64,000 bases of DNA from Tildeniella nuda ZEHNDER 1965/U140 (GTDB lineage: Bacteria; Cyanobacteriota; Cyanobacteriia; Leptolyngbyales; Leptolyngbyaceae): contig JAHHIG010000021.1 of NCBI GenBank assembly GCA_019358895.1, positions 38,334-102,333 on the forward strand. Reading direction: 5' to 3'. The translations under genes and the position numbers were made by a program. The stretch's first letter is position 1; the number at the start of each line of letters is the position of its first letter. This document shows, in pieces, positions 37,397-44,817 of the stretch. The notes under the pieces are model-generated. The model was not told where the DNA came from and did no database searches. It was given only the letters and a program-made list of their open reading frames with translations.

Positions 37397-38422
37397 ATGA
37401 CAGCTACACGTTTTGCGCCCAAGCTCGCCTCTCATTTGATTAATGGCATCCTTGCGGTTAAACCACTGGCAAACCTGGCAAAGCAGCAGGCGCGTCAGAT
37501 GATGATCAAGCGTGCAGAGTCAGTGGGTGTTTACTGGACAAAAGAGGTAGAAGCCTTACGGACACGCACCTGGGATAGTGATTTGGCACAGGTGCACAAC
37601 CCCGACCTGATCTATCCGGCTTACTACGTCACATCCTTCCATGCCTATGAAGAAGGTAACTTGGGCTGGAATCCGGCGTTGGAAGTCGAAGTTGCCGCTC
37701 ACGCTGCTCATGCCCGTATCTGGCAAGACGCTGGCGCACAAGGCGATGCTCGGCTGCGGCAAAGCTATCACACGGCTCTCACAGCCCAACTAACCACCGT
37801 TCCAACTGACATTCTAGACATCGGCTGTAGCGTTGGCATGAGTACCCTTGCGCTTCAAGAGACGTTCCCCAACGCACAGATTACGGGCTTGGATTTGTCG
37901 CCATACTTTCTGGCAGTGGCGAAGTATCGAGGGGAGGGAAGGCAGAAGGCAGGAGGCAGAAGGCAGGAGGCAGGAGAACAAGAAGATCAGTTACCAAAAA
38001 CTAACAACCAACAGCCAACAACTTCCTCTTCTCACCCCTCACCCCTTACACCTCTCCCCTCTCCCACATGGCTTCACGCTGCTGCGGAGTCTACAGGCTT
38101 ACCGGATGCGTCGTTTGATCTGGTCTCCGCGTGTTTGTTGTTTCATGAATTGCCTCAAAGCGCGGCGATCGCCATTCTCAAGGAAGCACGTCGTCTGCTA
38201 CGTCCCGGCGGACATTTCGCCATTATGGACATGAACCCACAATCCGAGATCTTTGCGAAGATGCCGCCTTACGTGAAGACGTTGCTGAAAAGCACGGAAC
38301 CCTATTTGGATGAGTACTTTTCACTGGATCTGGAGGGAGCGATCGCATCTGCTGGGTTCACGCAACCAACCGTGACGTTTAATAGCCCACGCCATCGGTC
38401 GATCGTGGCTCAAGTGAAATAA
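37397..38422 (+). CDS. Class I SAM-dependent methyltransferase with a repeat-derived insertion
   Basis: This 341-residue protein starts at ATG 37397 (MTATRFAPKL). Residues 130-170 show the SAM-binding motif TDILDIGCSVGMSTLAL, then TGLDLSPYFLAVAKYR and after an insertion WLHAAAESTGLPDASFDLVS and RLLRPGGHFAIMDM. About 46 residues (179-224) between the second and third motif are low-complexity, encoded by GGCAGAAGGCAGGA repeats and a pyrimidine-rich half. Related cyanobacterial methyltransferases do not have this segment, so it is an in-frame insertion in a surface loop. The substrate is unknown. Confidence 0.88.
   Translation: MTATRFAPKLASHLINGILAVKPLANLAKQQARQMMIKRAESVGVYWTKEVEALRTRTWDSDLAQVHNPDLIYPAYYVTSFHAYEEGNLGWNPALEVEVAAHAAHARIWQDAGAQGDARLRQSYHTALTAQLTTVPTDILDIGCSVGMSTLALQETFPNAQITGLDLSPYFLAVAKYRGEGRQKAGGRRQEAGEQEDQLPKTNNQQPTTSSSHPSPLTPLPSPTWLHAAAESTGLPDASFDLVSACLLFHELPQSAAIAILKEARRLLRPGGHFAIMDMNPQSEIFAKMPPYVKTLLKSTEPYLDEYFSLDLEGAIASAGFTQPTVTFNSPRHRSIVAQVK
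37931..38068 (+). repeat. Short-repeat insertion within the methyltransferase gene
   Basis: GGCAGAAGGCAGGAGGCAG units (37938-37978) are followed by a linker and pyrimidine-rich cccctcacccctt/cctctcccctctccc. The segment keeps the frame. The same unit recurs at 58884 and, inverted, in metH at 24735-24772. Confidence 0.85.
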
Positions 38423-40471
38423 CTACCAAACCGTCCAGTCTTCCCACTTCTCGTTGAAGATCGACGTATTGGGAAACGCGATGGGATTGCCGTTTTGGTT
38501 CAGTCGCTTTTGCAACGTTTGGAGCCTGGGCGTAGTACCTGAAAGGTCGTCAACAAGTTGATATGGGTAAACGCCTTCTGACAGCACAAAGTCGGCTGTA
38601 GTTCCGGCGGCAGCACCAACTGACCATTCAAAGGAATGAACTCGATAATCGGCAGCGGCGACGAAACTGGTCGCAATGCTTTTGCTGGCAACCAAGAGAT
38701 TGTCGAGCTTCTGCGGAATCATCGATCGCAATGGAATCTGTCCTGGATAGGATTGTCCATGCGCCTGTCGGACACCCGGACGCTCAATATTTCCCGGTTT
38801 TTCGGGTGGTGAGTCTTGCATACAGGGATGAAAATCGATCGCATACTGAGCAATGCCAACTGAATCGGGATAAATGGTGGAGCGCGATCGGCGGGTTACC
38901 TGATCCGGTGGGATGTCGTTCACAATCACCTTGCCTGTTTCCAACCCGGCTAAGGCAATCCAGAGCGATCGATACAGCGGTGCAGGTAGATTGCGGTAAT
39001 AGTCTTGGCGATAATCAGCGCGGGAGATATCGATTTCATTCACGCTAAAGCCGTTGGGATAACCTGTGGACGATCGACCAATCAATCGTCGCCCTTCGCG
39101 CATGTAGGGATACTTCGACAAGCCGTGAGCCGTGCCCATTGGCGTGTCGAAGCCAGTCAGCAGGCGATGATTGAGCGCTGGTTTCTTGAAGCCTGCACCC
39201 AACTGCGAATCGGTGGTGCCTGCGACCAGCCAGTAGTAGAAGCCGAGTGCCAACTCTTCGCCTTTACGCAACGCATCAGTACGCAAGCCGCCCATCCAGT
39301 TGCCAGGAGAGAGCTGTCCCGTTTGTTGAAGCTGCGATCGGTCGTACACCAGATTGTCTGCTGCTGTGCCGGGACGGTAATCGTTGCCCCACACCCAGTT
39401 CTGCATGGAAATATCGCCAGGAGTGGGCGCTGTCACTGTCAACGGTCCCGCTTTGATGCGAGGTCCAGGCTTAGGACTCCAGATGCGACGGTAGGTAAAG
39501 ACAAAGTTGAAGTCGGCTTTAACAGGGTCAGTATCGTACCCGTAGTACGGCTCGTATTGCTCGTAAAACGGTGGCTTTTGCTGCGGCTGATCACCCGCCA
39601 TTTGCTCCATTGCAAACGTGTAGGTAAAGCCTTGAAGACAATAGGGATCGCCTGCATCTGTTGGCGAGGACGGATTGAGATAGGTGCGCGGATCAAGCCC
39701 GACGCGATAGGGCACGTCTGCCAGCGCGATTAATTCGCCTGTTTCAGTGGCATCGACCACAATCCAGCGTTGTCCACGTGGCACAAAGCGAATGATTTGT
39801 TTGGTCAACCGAGACGAGTTTTCGTAGCGATAAGCATCGTCGATCGTTCGTGAAAGTGGTTCAGTATTGAGTGCAGGCGTGTTGGGCGCGGGGCTGTGCT
39901 GGATGGCGATCGTTGAGTTGATCAGCTTGCCATCGGCGCTCACATCCACATCCTTGATCACTGTAGATGGAAACCACTGGAGCGTGCCTTTGCCTTTTTT
40001 CGCTGCCTCTTGCAGCATGGTCATCAGAATTTGCTCGGCATCATTGGGCAAAAAGCAAGAGACACTCACCCAGCATTGACCAGGGTTAAGCTTGCCGTAC
40101 TTGCGTTCGATCCGCTGACGTAGCTCATTGTAACCACGCGCATAGAAGAGCAGCGCCCGCTGCTTTTTTGCCTCATCCAAGGCAGACGTACCCTGGGATG
40201 TAAGCTGTCCGCCCACCCAATCGGTGATGTCCGTCAAGCAAACGGTGCGTCCAGCCAGCAGAGCTTCATACGCAGTTGCCACGCCTGCAATACCACCGCC
40301 TGCGACGAGAAGTTCACAGTTGACGGTGCGATCGGGTACACGTGGCAAAGTCGTTGGAGTAACCACATCTCCCTGTGCAACGGTGCGAAGCGCCAGACTC
40401 ATCACACTCATGGCAATCAGCAGAACAGAAACCAACCTGTTAGCACCACGCCAGCGAAACCGTTTAATCAT
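38423..40471 (-). CDS. Exported FAD-dependent oxidoreductase
   Basis: This 682-residue protein (ATG 40471) carries an N-terminal hydrophobic segment (VSVLLIAMSVMSLALRTVAQ), so it is exported or membrane-anchored. The FAD-binding motif ELLVAGGGIAGVATAYEA lies near residue 55 and the C-terminal part has DNLLVASKSIATSFVAAADY, as in the FAD-dependent oxidoreductase family (PF12831). The substrate is unknown; relatives are often annotated only as oxidoreductases. The stop is adjacent to that of the convergent methyltransferase gene. Confidence 0.85.
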   Translation of the reverse strand: MIKRFRWRGANRLVSVLLIAMSVMSLALRTVAQGDVVTPTTLPRVPDRTVNCELLVAGGGIAGVATAYEALLAGRTVCLTDITDWVGGQLTSQGTSALDEAKKQRALLFYARGYNELRQRIERKYGKLNPGQCWVSVSCFLPNDAEQILMTMLQEAAKKGKGTLQWFPSTVIKDVDVSADGKLINSTIAIQHSPAPNTPALNTEPLSRTIDDAYRYENSSRLTKQIIRFVPRGQRWIVVDATETGELIALADVPYRVGLDPRTYLNPSSPTDAGDPYCLQGFTYTFAMEQMAGDQPQQKPPFYEQYEPYYGYDTDPVKADFNFVFTYRRIWSPKPGPRIKAGPLTVTAPTPGDISMQNWVWGNDYRPGTAADNLVYDRSQLQQTGQLSPGNWMGGLRTDALRKGEELALGFYYWLVAGTTDSQLGAGFKKPALNHRLLTGFDTPMGTAHGLSKYPYMREGRRLIGRSSTGYPNGFSVNEIDISRADYRQDYYRNLPAPLYRSLWIALAGLETGKVIVNDIPPDQVTRRSRSTIYPDSVGIAQYAIDFHPCMQDSPPEKPGNIERPGVRQAHGQSYPGQIPLRSMIPQKLDNLLVASKSIATSFVAAADYRVHSFEWSVGAAAGTTADFVLSEGVYPYQLVDDLSGTTPRLQTLQKRLNQNGNPIAFPNTSIFNEKWEDWTVW

Positions 40472-40606
40472 ACAAACTGCTACCAAGCAACTAGGCGTTA
40501 GACTTTCAACTCTGGACTATAGCTCACTTCTGGGAGCGAAAAGCCAGCATTCGTACGCCTTCTTATTAGACGCTGGTTAACACATAAGCTCTTGCTTAGA
40601 AATGCA

Positions 40607-40657
40607 GTCAGCAATCAGCGACCAGTACTTTAAAGAAGCTGATCGCTGACGGCTGAT
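40607..40657. terminator. Imperfect inverted repeat, probable terminator or dispersed repeat
   Basis: GTCAGCAATCAGCGACCAG (40607-40625) pairs with ctgatcgctgacggctgat (40639-40657) at 16 of 19 positions. The 'cagcaatcagcg' type is a frequent cyanobacterial intergenic repeat. It lies between two minus-strand genes. Confidence 0.5.
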
Positions 40658-40668
40658 AGCTCTCAAGA

Positions 40669-40890
40669 CTACTTTCCTGGTGCATCAGCCCGATAGTCAG
40701 CATCAACCCAGCAGAGCGGCAGGTTTTCGCCTGAAGGAAAAATGAGGGCATCTTTGGCGATCGATTCCGGGTCTTGCTCTTCCTCACCTTTCTGCACTCG
40801 TACTGAGATGGTAGACTTTGCGGGATTAATCAGATCAACAATCTCTAAGATTTCGACTAAAGCGCTGGTTCGTTTGTCTTGCAGAAACAT
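40669..40890 (-). CDS. Conserved hypothetical small protein
   Basis: This 73-residue protein starts at ATG 40890, preceded by AAAGGAT with good spacing; the longer frame from 40974 is not supported. The sequence includes ALVEILEIVDLINPAKSTIS and a conserved-looking C-terminal part ENLPLCWVDADY. It has no membrane segment. I do not recognise a function, but the ribosome site and compact sequence make it a likely gene. Confidence 0.65.
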   Translation of the reverse strand: MFLQDKRTSALVEILEIVDLINPAKSTISVRVQKGEEEQDPESIAKDALIFPSGENLPLCWVDADYRADAPGK

Positions 40891-41092
40891 AGTAATCCTT
40901 TCGTAAACTCGTAAATAAAAACGTTGGACAGTCACACTCAACCACGTTTGATTGAGTCGGTGAGTGATCTGCACCGTTAGTAGAGATGACTAAATTAAAG
41001 GTCAAGAGACCACGATCTAGCCCCACCCTGTAGGCAGAGAAACACGACCAGCCGATCGTTCTCTGCTGTAGCAATGGCGACAGTTGCGTTCA

Positions 41093-41476
41093 TCATCGCC
41101 CCTTTTCAGCCAATCTATAGCCAATCGCAATCCCAGAAAAACTGGCAACGAGGTCGATCGCGTCCAATGTACGATTAGGCGAAAGAGACTGTAGCAGTTC
41201 CTCAATGACTGTACCAAGCCCAAACAGCAGGGGAAAGAGCGGCACCGCGATCGCCAGTAATGTCATTCGGCGATACCCAAAGACTCGATGCCCTAGATAA
41301 GCGGCAATACCATAGAGTACGACGTGCCCAATCTTGTCGTAAAACGGAATCTGACTCAGTTGTGAGGGCACATTGCCTGTGTAAGCGAGGTACAGAATTA
41401 CTAACAATGCAGCAGCATAAAGGGCTGCCAGGACTCTCCACTCAAAACGTGCTGCTTTGAACTGTTGCCGTTTCAT
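41093..41476 (-). CDS. VanZ family membrane protein
   Basis: This 127-residue protein has four hydrophobic segments and the VanZ-like signature YDKIGHVVLYGIAAYLGHRV, followed by FGLGTVIEELLQSLSPNRTLDA with the conserved E-E-x-x-Q and the DxxD-like aspartates. VanZ-type proteins are small membrane proteins of unclear biochemical role. It is the gene next to the RAYT element and transcribed on the same strand, away from it. Confidence 0.85.
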   Translation of the reverse strand: MKRQQFKAARFEWRVLAALYAAALLVILYLAYTGNVPSQLSQIPFYDKIGHVVLYGIAAYLGHRVFGYRRMTLLAIAVPLFPLLFGLGTVIEELLQSLSPNRTLDAIDLVASFSGIAIGYRLAEKGR

Positions 41477-41615
41477 GGGGTTGCGTCTCCGTTCTACCTT
41501 TGCTGTGTCTACCTGATGGGTGCGATCGCTTTCGCAGGCTTTACAAAGACTTGATGCAACCGTTTATGCTGACTCCCGTTGCAACAACCGAAATATCAAC
41601 GGCTTTGTAATAGTC

Positions 41616-41688
41616 TGTAGGATGGGCAAAGGCAACAGCCCATGCCCGTTTACTTTCGGTGGGCACGCGTTGCTTTACCCGCCCTACA
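41616..41688. repeat. REP hairpin A next to the RAYT gene
   Basis: TGTAGGATGGGCAAAGGCAA at the left pairs with GTTGCTTTACCCGCCCTACA at the right; with the inner 'agcccatgcccg' and 'cggtgggcacgc' the whole 73 bp fold into one long imperfect hairpin. The following bases (to about 41752) duplicate the 3' end of the RAYT gene. Confidence 0.8.
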
Positions 41689-41764
41689 GAGATGGAAACA
41701 TTGGCTACTCCAAAGTAATACGATCGACTTCGGGGATGAATTGGCTCCCAGCCTGTAACCCGTC

Positions 41765-41838
41765 TGTAGGATGGGCTACAGGCAACAGCCCATGCCCATT
41801 TACTTTCGGTGGGTACGCGTTGCTTTACCCACCCTACA
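41765..41838. repeat. REP hairpin B at the 3' end of the RAYT gene
   Basis: This is a second copy of the hairpin (TGTAGGATGGGC ... CACCCTACA) 149 bp from the first. It directly follows the RAYT stop codon at 41855 (minus strand). Copies A and B together with the adjacent gene end form a tandem duplication. Confidence 0.8.
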
Positions 41839-41854
41839 GAGATGGAAACATTGG

Positions 41855-42379
41855 CTACTCCAAAGCCATGCGATCGACTTCTGGAGGTAAATTGGCTCCC
41901 CAATCTTCGGTGTATAAGCCTTGTTTTACCGAACGATCGAAAGAGCTATAACGCCACTCTGCAGGGGTTAGACAATAGCCATGTTTGACTGGGTTGTAGT
42001 GGATGTAATCCATATGTCGATGCCAATCGTCCGCATCACGAATGCAGTGTTCCCAAAAGCGTCGTTGCCATATTCCTTTCTCTCGTTTTGCTTGTTTCGA
42101 TGGATTCACATTTTTTGCTTTGAGTCCGGCAGAGAATTTGCGCTTAATGACCATCCACCGAATTGAAAAGTTGTCGTCACCTTCAGGTAACCGCCATAGG
42201 GTGTGTAAGTGATCGGGCAGAATCACAATACCTTCAATCGTGAATGGATATCGTTCCATACCGTGTCGAAAAGCTGCCCGAAGCCGATCGATGTGCTCAA
42301 TCAGCAGTGGTTGCCGTTCTTCGGTGACAACTGTAAAGAAGTAAGTTCCGCCCGGTTGGTAATAGCGTCGGTATTCCAT
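41855..42379 (-). CDS. REP-associated tyrosine transposase (RAYT)
   Basis: This 174-residue protein belongs to the TnpA_REP branch of the IS200/IS605 (Y1 HUH) transposases. The HUH-type His pair is in DHLHTLW (His57, His59). The catalytic region reads HRHMDYIHYNPVKHG (Tyr125 or Tyr128). The N-terminal YQPGGTYFFTVVT is typical. ATG 42379 fits the family length. RAYTs cut and join single-stranded REP hairpins and are usually flanked by them. Here REP hairpins lie directly on both sides (41616-41838 and 42414-42770). The catalytic residues are intact, so it may be active. Confidence 0.92.
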   Translation of the reverse strand: MEYRRYYQPGGTYFFTVVTEERQPLLIEHIDRLRAAFRHGMERYPFTIEGIVILPDHLHTLWRLPEGDDNFSIRWMVIKRKFSAGLKAKNVNPSKQAKREKGIWQRRFWEHCIRDADDWHRHMDYIHYNPVKHGYCLTPAEWRYSSFDRSVKQGLYTEDWGANLPPEVDRMALE

Positions 42380-42413
42380 AGATTTAGAAATACCCAGTCG
42401 GATTGCCAAAATT

Positions 42414-42728
42414 GCTATGGGATTGTGTTGATGATTAGACGGGCACGCGTTGCTTTGCCCATCCTACGAAGGAAACGTTATGGAATTATGTGGATGATTG
42501 GACGGGCACGCGTTGCTTTGCTCATCCTACGAAGGAAACGCTATGGGATTATGTGGATGATTAGACGGGCACGCGTTGCTTTGCCCATCCTACGAAGGAA
42601 ACGCTATGGGATTATGTTGATGCTTGGACGGGCACGCGTTGCTTTGCTCATCCTACGAAGGAAACGCTATGGGATTATGTTGATGCTTGGACGGGCACGC
42701 GTTGCTTTGCCCATCCCACGAAGGAAAC
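42414..42728. repeat. Five tandem 63-bp REP-derived units
   Basis: Units start at 42414, 42477, 42540, 42603 and 42666, each 63 bp, with only a few substitutions. Each contains GGGCACGCGTTGCTTTGC and CATCCTACGAAGG, which is one half of the REP hairpin. The array lies directly upstream of the RAYT start codon. There are no variable spacers, so it is not CRISPR. A long plus-strand open frame through it is a by-product of the 63-bp period. Confidence 0.9.
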
Positions 42729-42735
42729 ACTTATC

Positions 42736-42770
42736 TGTAGGGTGGGCAAAGGGCAGCAGCCCGTGCCCGC
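42736..42770. repeat. Complementary REP half closing the array
   Basis: TGTAGGGTGGGCAAAGGGCA and the following cagcccgtgcccgcc form the other REP half. It can pair with the half in the last 63-bp unit (about 42693-42720) to give one complete hairpin. It marks the outer boundary of the RAYT/REP region. Confidence 0.7.
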
Positions 42771-42790
42771 CAAAAGTTAGACAGAAAAAT

Positions 42791-44080
42791 TTATGTCTTC
42801 TCAGAGTTTGTTTTGGAGAGACTGTTTACTAACCACATCAACAGTGAGGCAACTAAGCCACCGCAAAACGATAGCAGTGCGACGATCGCATCACCAGGTA
42901 AAAAGCGAGACAGGAGATTTCCCTGTAGTCTGGGGGGAACGGGTAATTTCTTGTTCAGACCTGCCTGAATGCGAGACGTTTCACCTGATATGGCGACAGA
43001 CAACCCATCGGTTGGTTCATCGATTTGAATCGCTTGATTAGAAAGCTGGAGTGCCAGATTTTTGGAGGTATTAGGGTAGAGGATTTGGATGTACCCCAGG
43101 TTTTGGGTCGCTGGAGGATCAATCAGTAGAAACTGTCCCTTTTTGAGGCTCAGTTGGCGTTCTACCATGCTGACGGTGCCTGAGATAATAGTCGACTGGG
43201 GCACATTAGCAGTAGAGCCGTCTCCCCTTTGCGCCTGTCTCTCCAGCTTTACGTCTGTAACGTCAATGTCTCTCCAAAACGGTTGGATGGTATTGTCAGC
43301 GGCTGCACTCAGTGGCTTAGGGAGTTGAATCGTGAGCGTCAGTGATTCGGTAATCGGTAACTCAAACTCGCTGGTACTGAAGGTAAACGTCAGATCACGA
43401 CGGTCACTCTGAGGCTTCAGATCTGGAAGTTGATAGCCTTCCAGAGTGACTGTTAAGGGGTCAAAGCCCGGTTGAATTTTGAGAAAGCTACGATCGCCTG
43501 CCACTGGCTTATCTGCCGGAATGAGCCTAAGCGAAAGGGTGCGATTAAAGGGGCTGTACCGCAAATCTCGAATGCGCGTTCCACTTGCCAGCGTTAGCCC
43601 CGACAAAGCGATCTCAGAGGCTTGGGGGCTAGTCGATGAGAGTGTCCACTGACCGCCTTCATCATCTAATTCAATGTTGCGCCTACCGTCACCATTCAGG
43701 CGGGGTTCATCTTTGCTGCTAAAGCCTGTCCCTTCTAAGGGAATAGTCTGGCGACCGGAGAGAGTGATCTGCTGAATGCCACGGATATCTTTCAGGAGTA
43801 ATTGTGCCGATCGGGTGGTGGTAAACCCAATTTCGCTAACGGTCAGGACTCCTTCAAACGGAACAGCGAAGGGGAGAAAATTTAGCAGGGAAACGCTGAC
43901 TAAAACCAGAGTGAGAAACGTCACGGCTGTAAACACTGGATCGCGCACCAGTTGTCGTCGCAGTGACTGGACACTGTTGGTCAGTCCTCGCAAGCAGGGC
44001 AAAACCAAAGCGCTCCAAAACCACTGCGGTATGTGGAGGAGCCATTGCCAGCGAATGCGCCCTGGTTTTACTTTAGCCAT
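42791..44080 (-). CDS. Membrane-anchored protein of unknown function (third gene of the TPR-protease operon)
   Basis: This 429-residue protein has one hydrophobic segment at about 52-75 (AVTFLTLVLVSVSLLNFL) and one near the C terminus (AIVALLSFCGGLVASLLMW). The long region between is strand-rich and probably sits outside the cytoplasm. I do not recognise a domain. Its start overlaps the end of the preceding gene by 13 bp, so translation is coupled. The operon order TPR-protease, Ig-like protein, this protein suggests an envelope complex. Confidence 0.7.
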   Translation of the reverse strand: MAKVKPGRIRWQWLLHIPQWFWSALVLPCLRGLTNSVQSLRRQLVRDPVFTAVTFLTLVLVSVSLLNFLPFAVPFEGVLTVSEIGFTTTRSAQLLLKDIRGIQQITLSGRQTIPLEGTGFSSKDEPRLNGDGRRNIELDDEGGQWTLSSTSPQASEIALSGLTLASGTRIRDLRYSPFNRTLSLRLIPADKPVAGDRSFLKIQPGFDPLTVTLEGYQLPDLKPQSDRRDLTFTFSTSEFELPITESLTLTIQLPKPLSAAADNTIQPFWRDIDVTDVKLERQAQRGDGSTANVPQSTIISGTVSMVERQLSLKKGQFLLIDPPATQNLGYIQILYPNTSKNLALQLSNQAIQIDEPTDGLSVAISGETSRIQAGLNKKLPVPPRLQGNLLSRFLPGDAIVALLSFCGGLVASLLMWLVNSLSKTNSEKT

Positions 44081-44817
44081 TTGGGATCATGTTCAAAGGC
44101 AACACTCACTGAAGCGGGTTGGGGTGGAGCGTTGTCTTGCTCCAGGTCTGCCTTGACCCGTAATTCATATCGACCTGCCGGAAGAGGGTTCCCAGCCCGA
44201 TCGCGTCCCTGCCAGGTAAATTTGATCTGCCCTTTGGGCTGGAAGGTGTTGCGAGCATCACTGTAAACGACAGTACCGTTGCGGAGAATCTGAAAAATCG
44301 GAATTTTGGCAGGTCGTTCGTTCGACAGAACAATCTGATATTGCCCTGCCCCTGGACTCAGGATGACAGGTAGATAAACTTTTTGAACACCGGAACGGAC
44401 AGAAGCAATAGCACGTAAACTATCGAGGGAAATGCCCGCTGCTCTGATTACGCCATCCGACCACTGCACCTGAAACACCCCGCCACTGTAACGAAACTCT
44501 AGTGGGTCGAGCTGGTAGTTCTTCTTTTTAGACGTGACCAGCACTTTCGGCTCCTGACCATTGGCGCGATCGGGTACTTGTAGCTTCAAAATGCTGGACG
44601 GCTGAATCTTGCCCAGCGTGAGAGAGATCAGGCTAAAGTCGCCGCTAATGTCTTCTGCTCGAATGCCCTCACAGCGTCTATCCTGTTCTCGCAGACCGTA
44701 GGCAGTGGATTGAGCGTTATTAATTTTTTGGCAGGGCTGTGCTTGAGCCGGAATGGTACTGAGGCTGAGACTAATCAAGCTGATCAAAAAGCTGGAGTAG
44801 AAAACCAGGCGTTTCAT
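44068..44817 (-). CDS. Exported FlgD/Ig-like domain protein (second gene of the TPR-protease operon)
   Basis: This 249-residue protein starts at ATG 44817, which overlaps the stop of the protease gene (ATGA). It has a signal peptide (MKRLVFYSSFLISLISLSLS, cleavage near AQA). The C-terminal part, FTWQGRDRAGNPLPAGRYEL, is typical of FlgD-like Ig folds. The middle part is strand-rich without recognised motifs. It is probably periplasmic. The double overlap with its neighbours indicates fixed stoichiometry in an operon. Confidence 0.75.
   Translation of the reverse strand: MKRLVFYSSFLISLISLSLSTIPAQAQPCQKINNAQSTAYGLREQDRRCEGIRAEDISGDFSLISLTLGKIQPSSILKLQVPDRANGQEPKVLVTSKKKNYQLDPLEFRYSGGVFQVQWSDGVIRAAGISLDSLRAIASVRSGVQKVYLPVILSPGAGQYQIVLSNERPAKIPIFQILRNGTVVYSDARNTFQPKGQIKFTWQGRDRAGNPLPAGRYELRVKADLEQDNAPPQPASVSVAFEHDPKWLK

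Noticed and set aside
42414..42728. Possible CRISPR array
   Set aside because: The units are contiguous and nearly the same over all 63 bp, without variable spacers; no cas gene is near. The arrays at 47185 and 63488 fail for the same reason.
42209..42832. Plus-strand open frame with 21-residue repeats (207 codons)
   Set aside because: It is open only because the 63-bp REP array has a period divisible by three. It overlaps the RAYT gene antisense and has no ribosome site.
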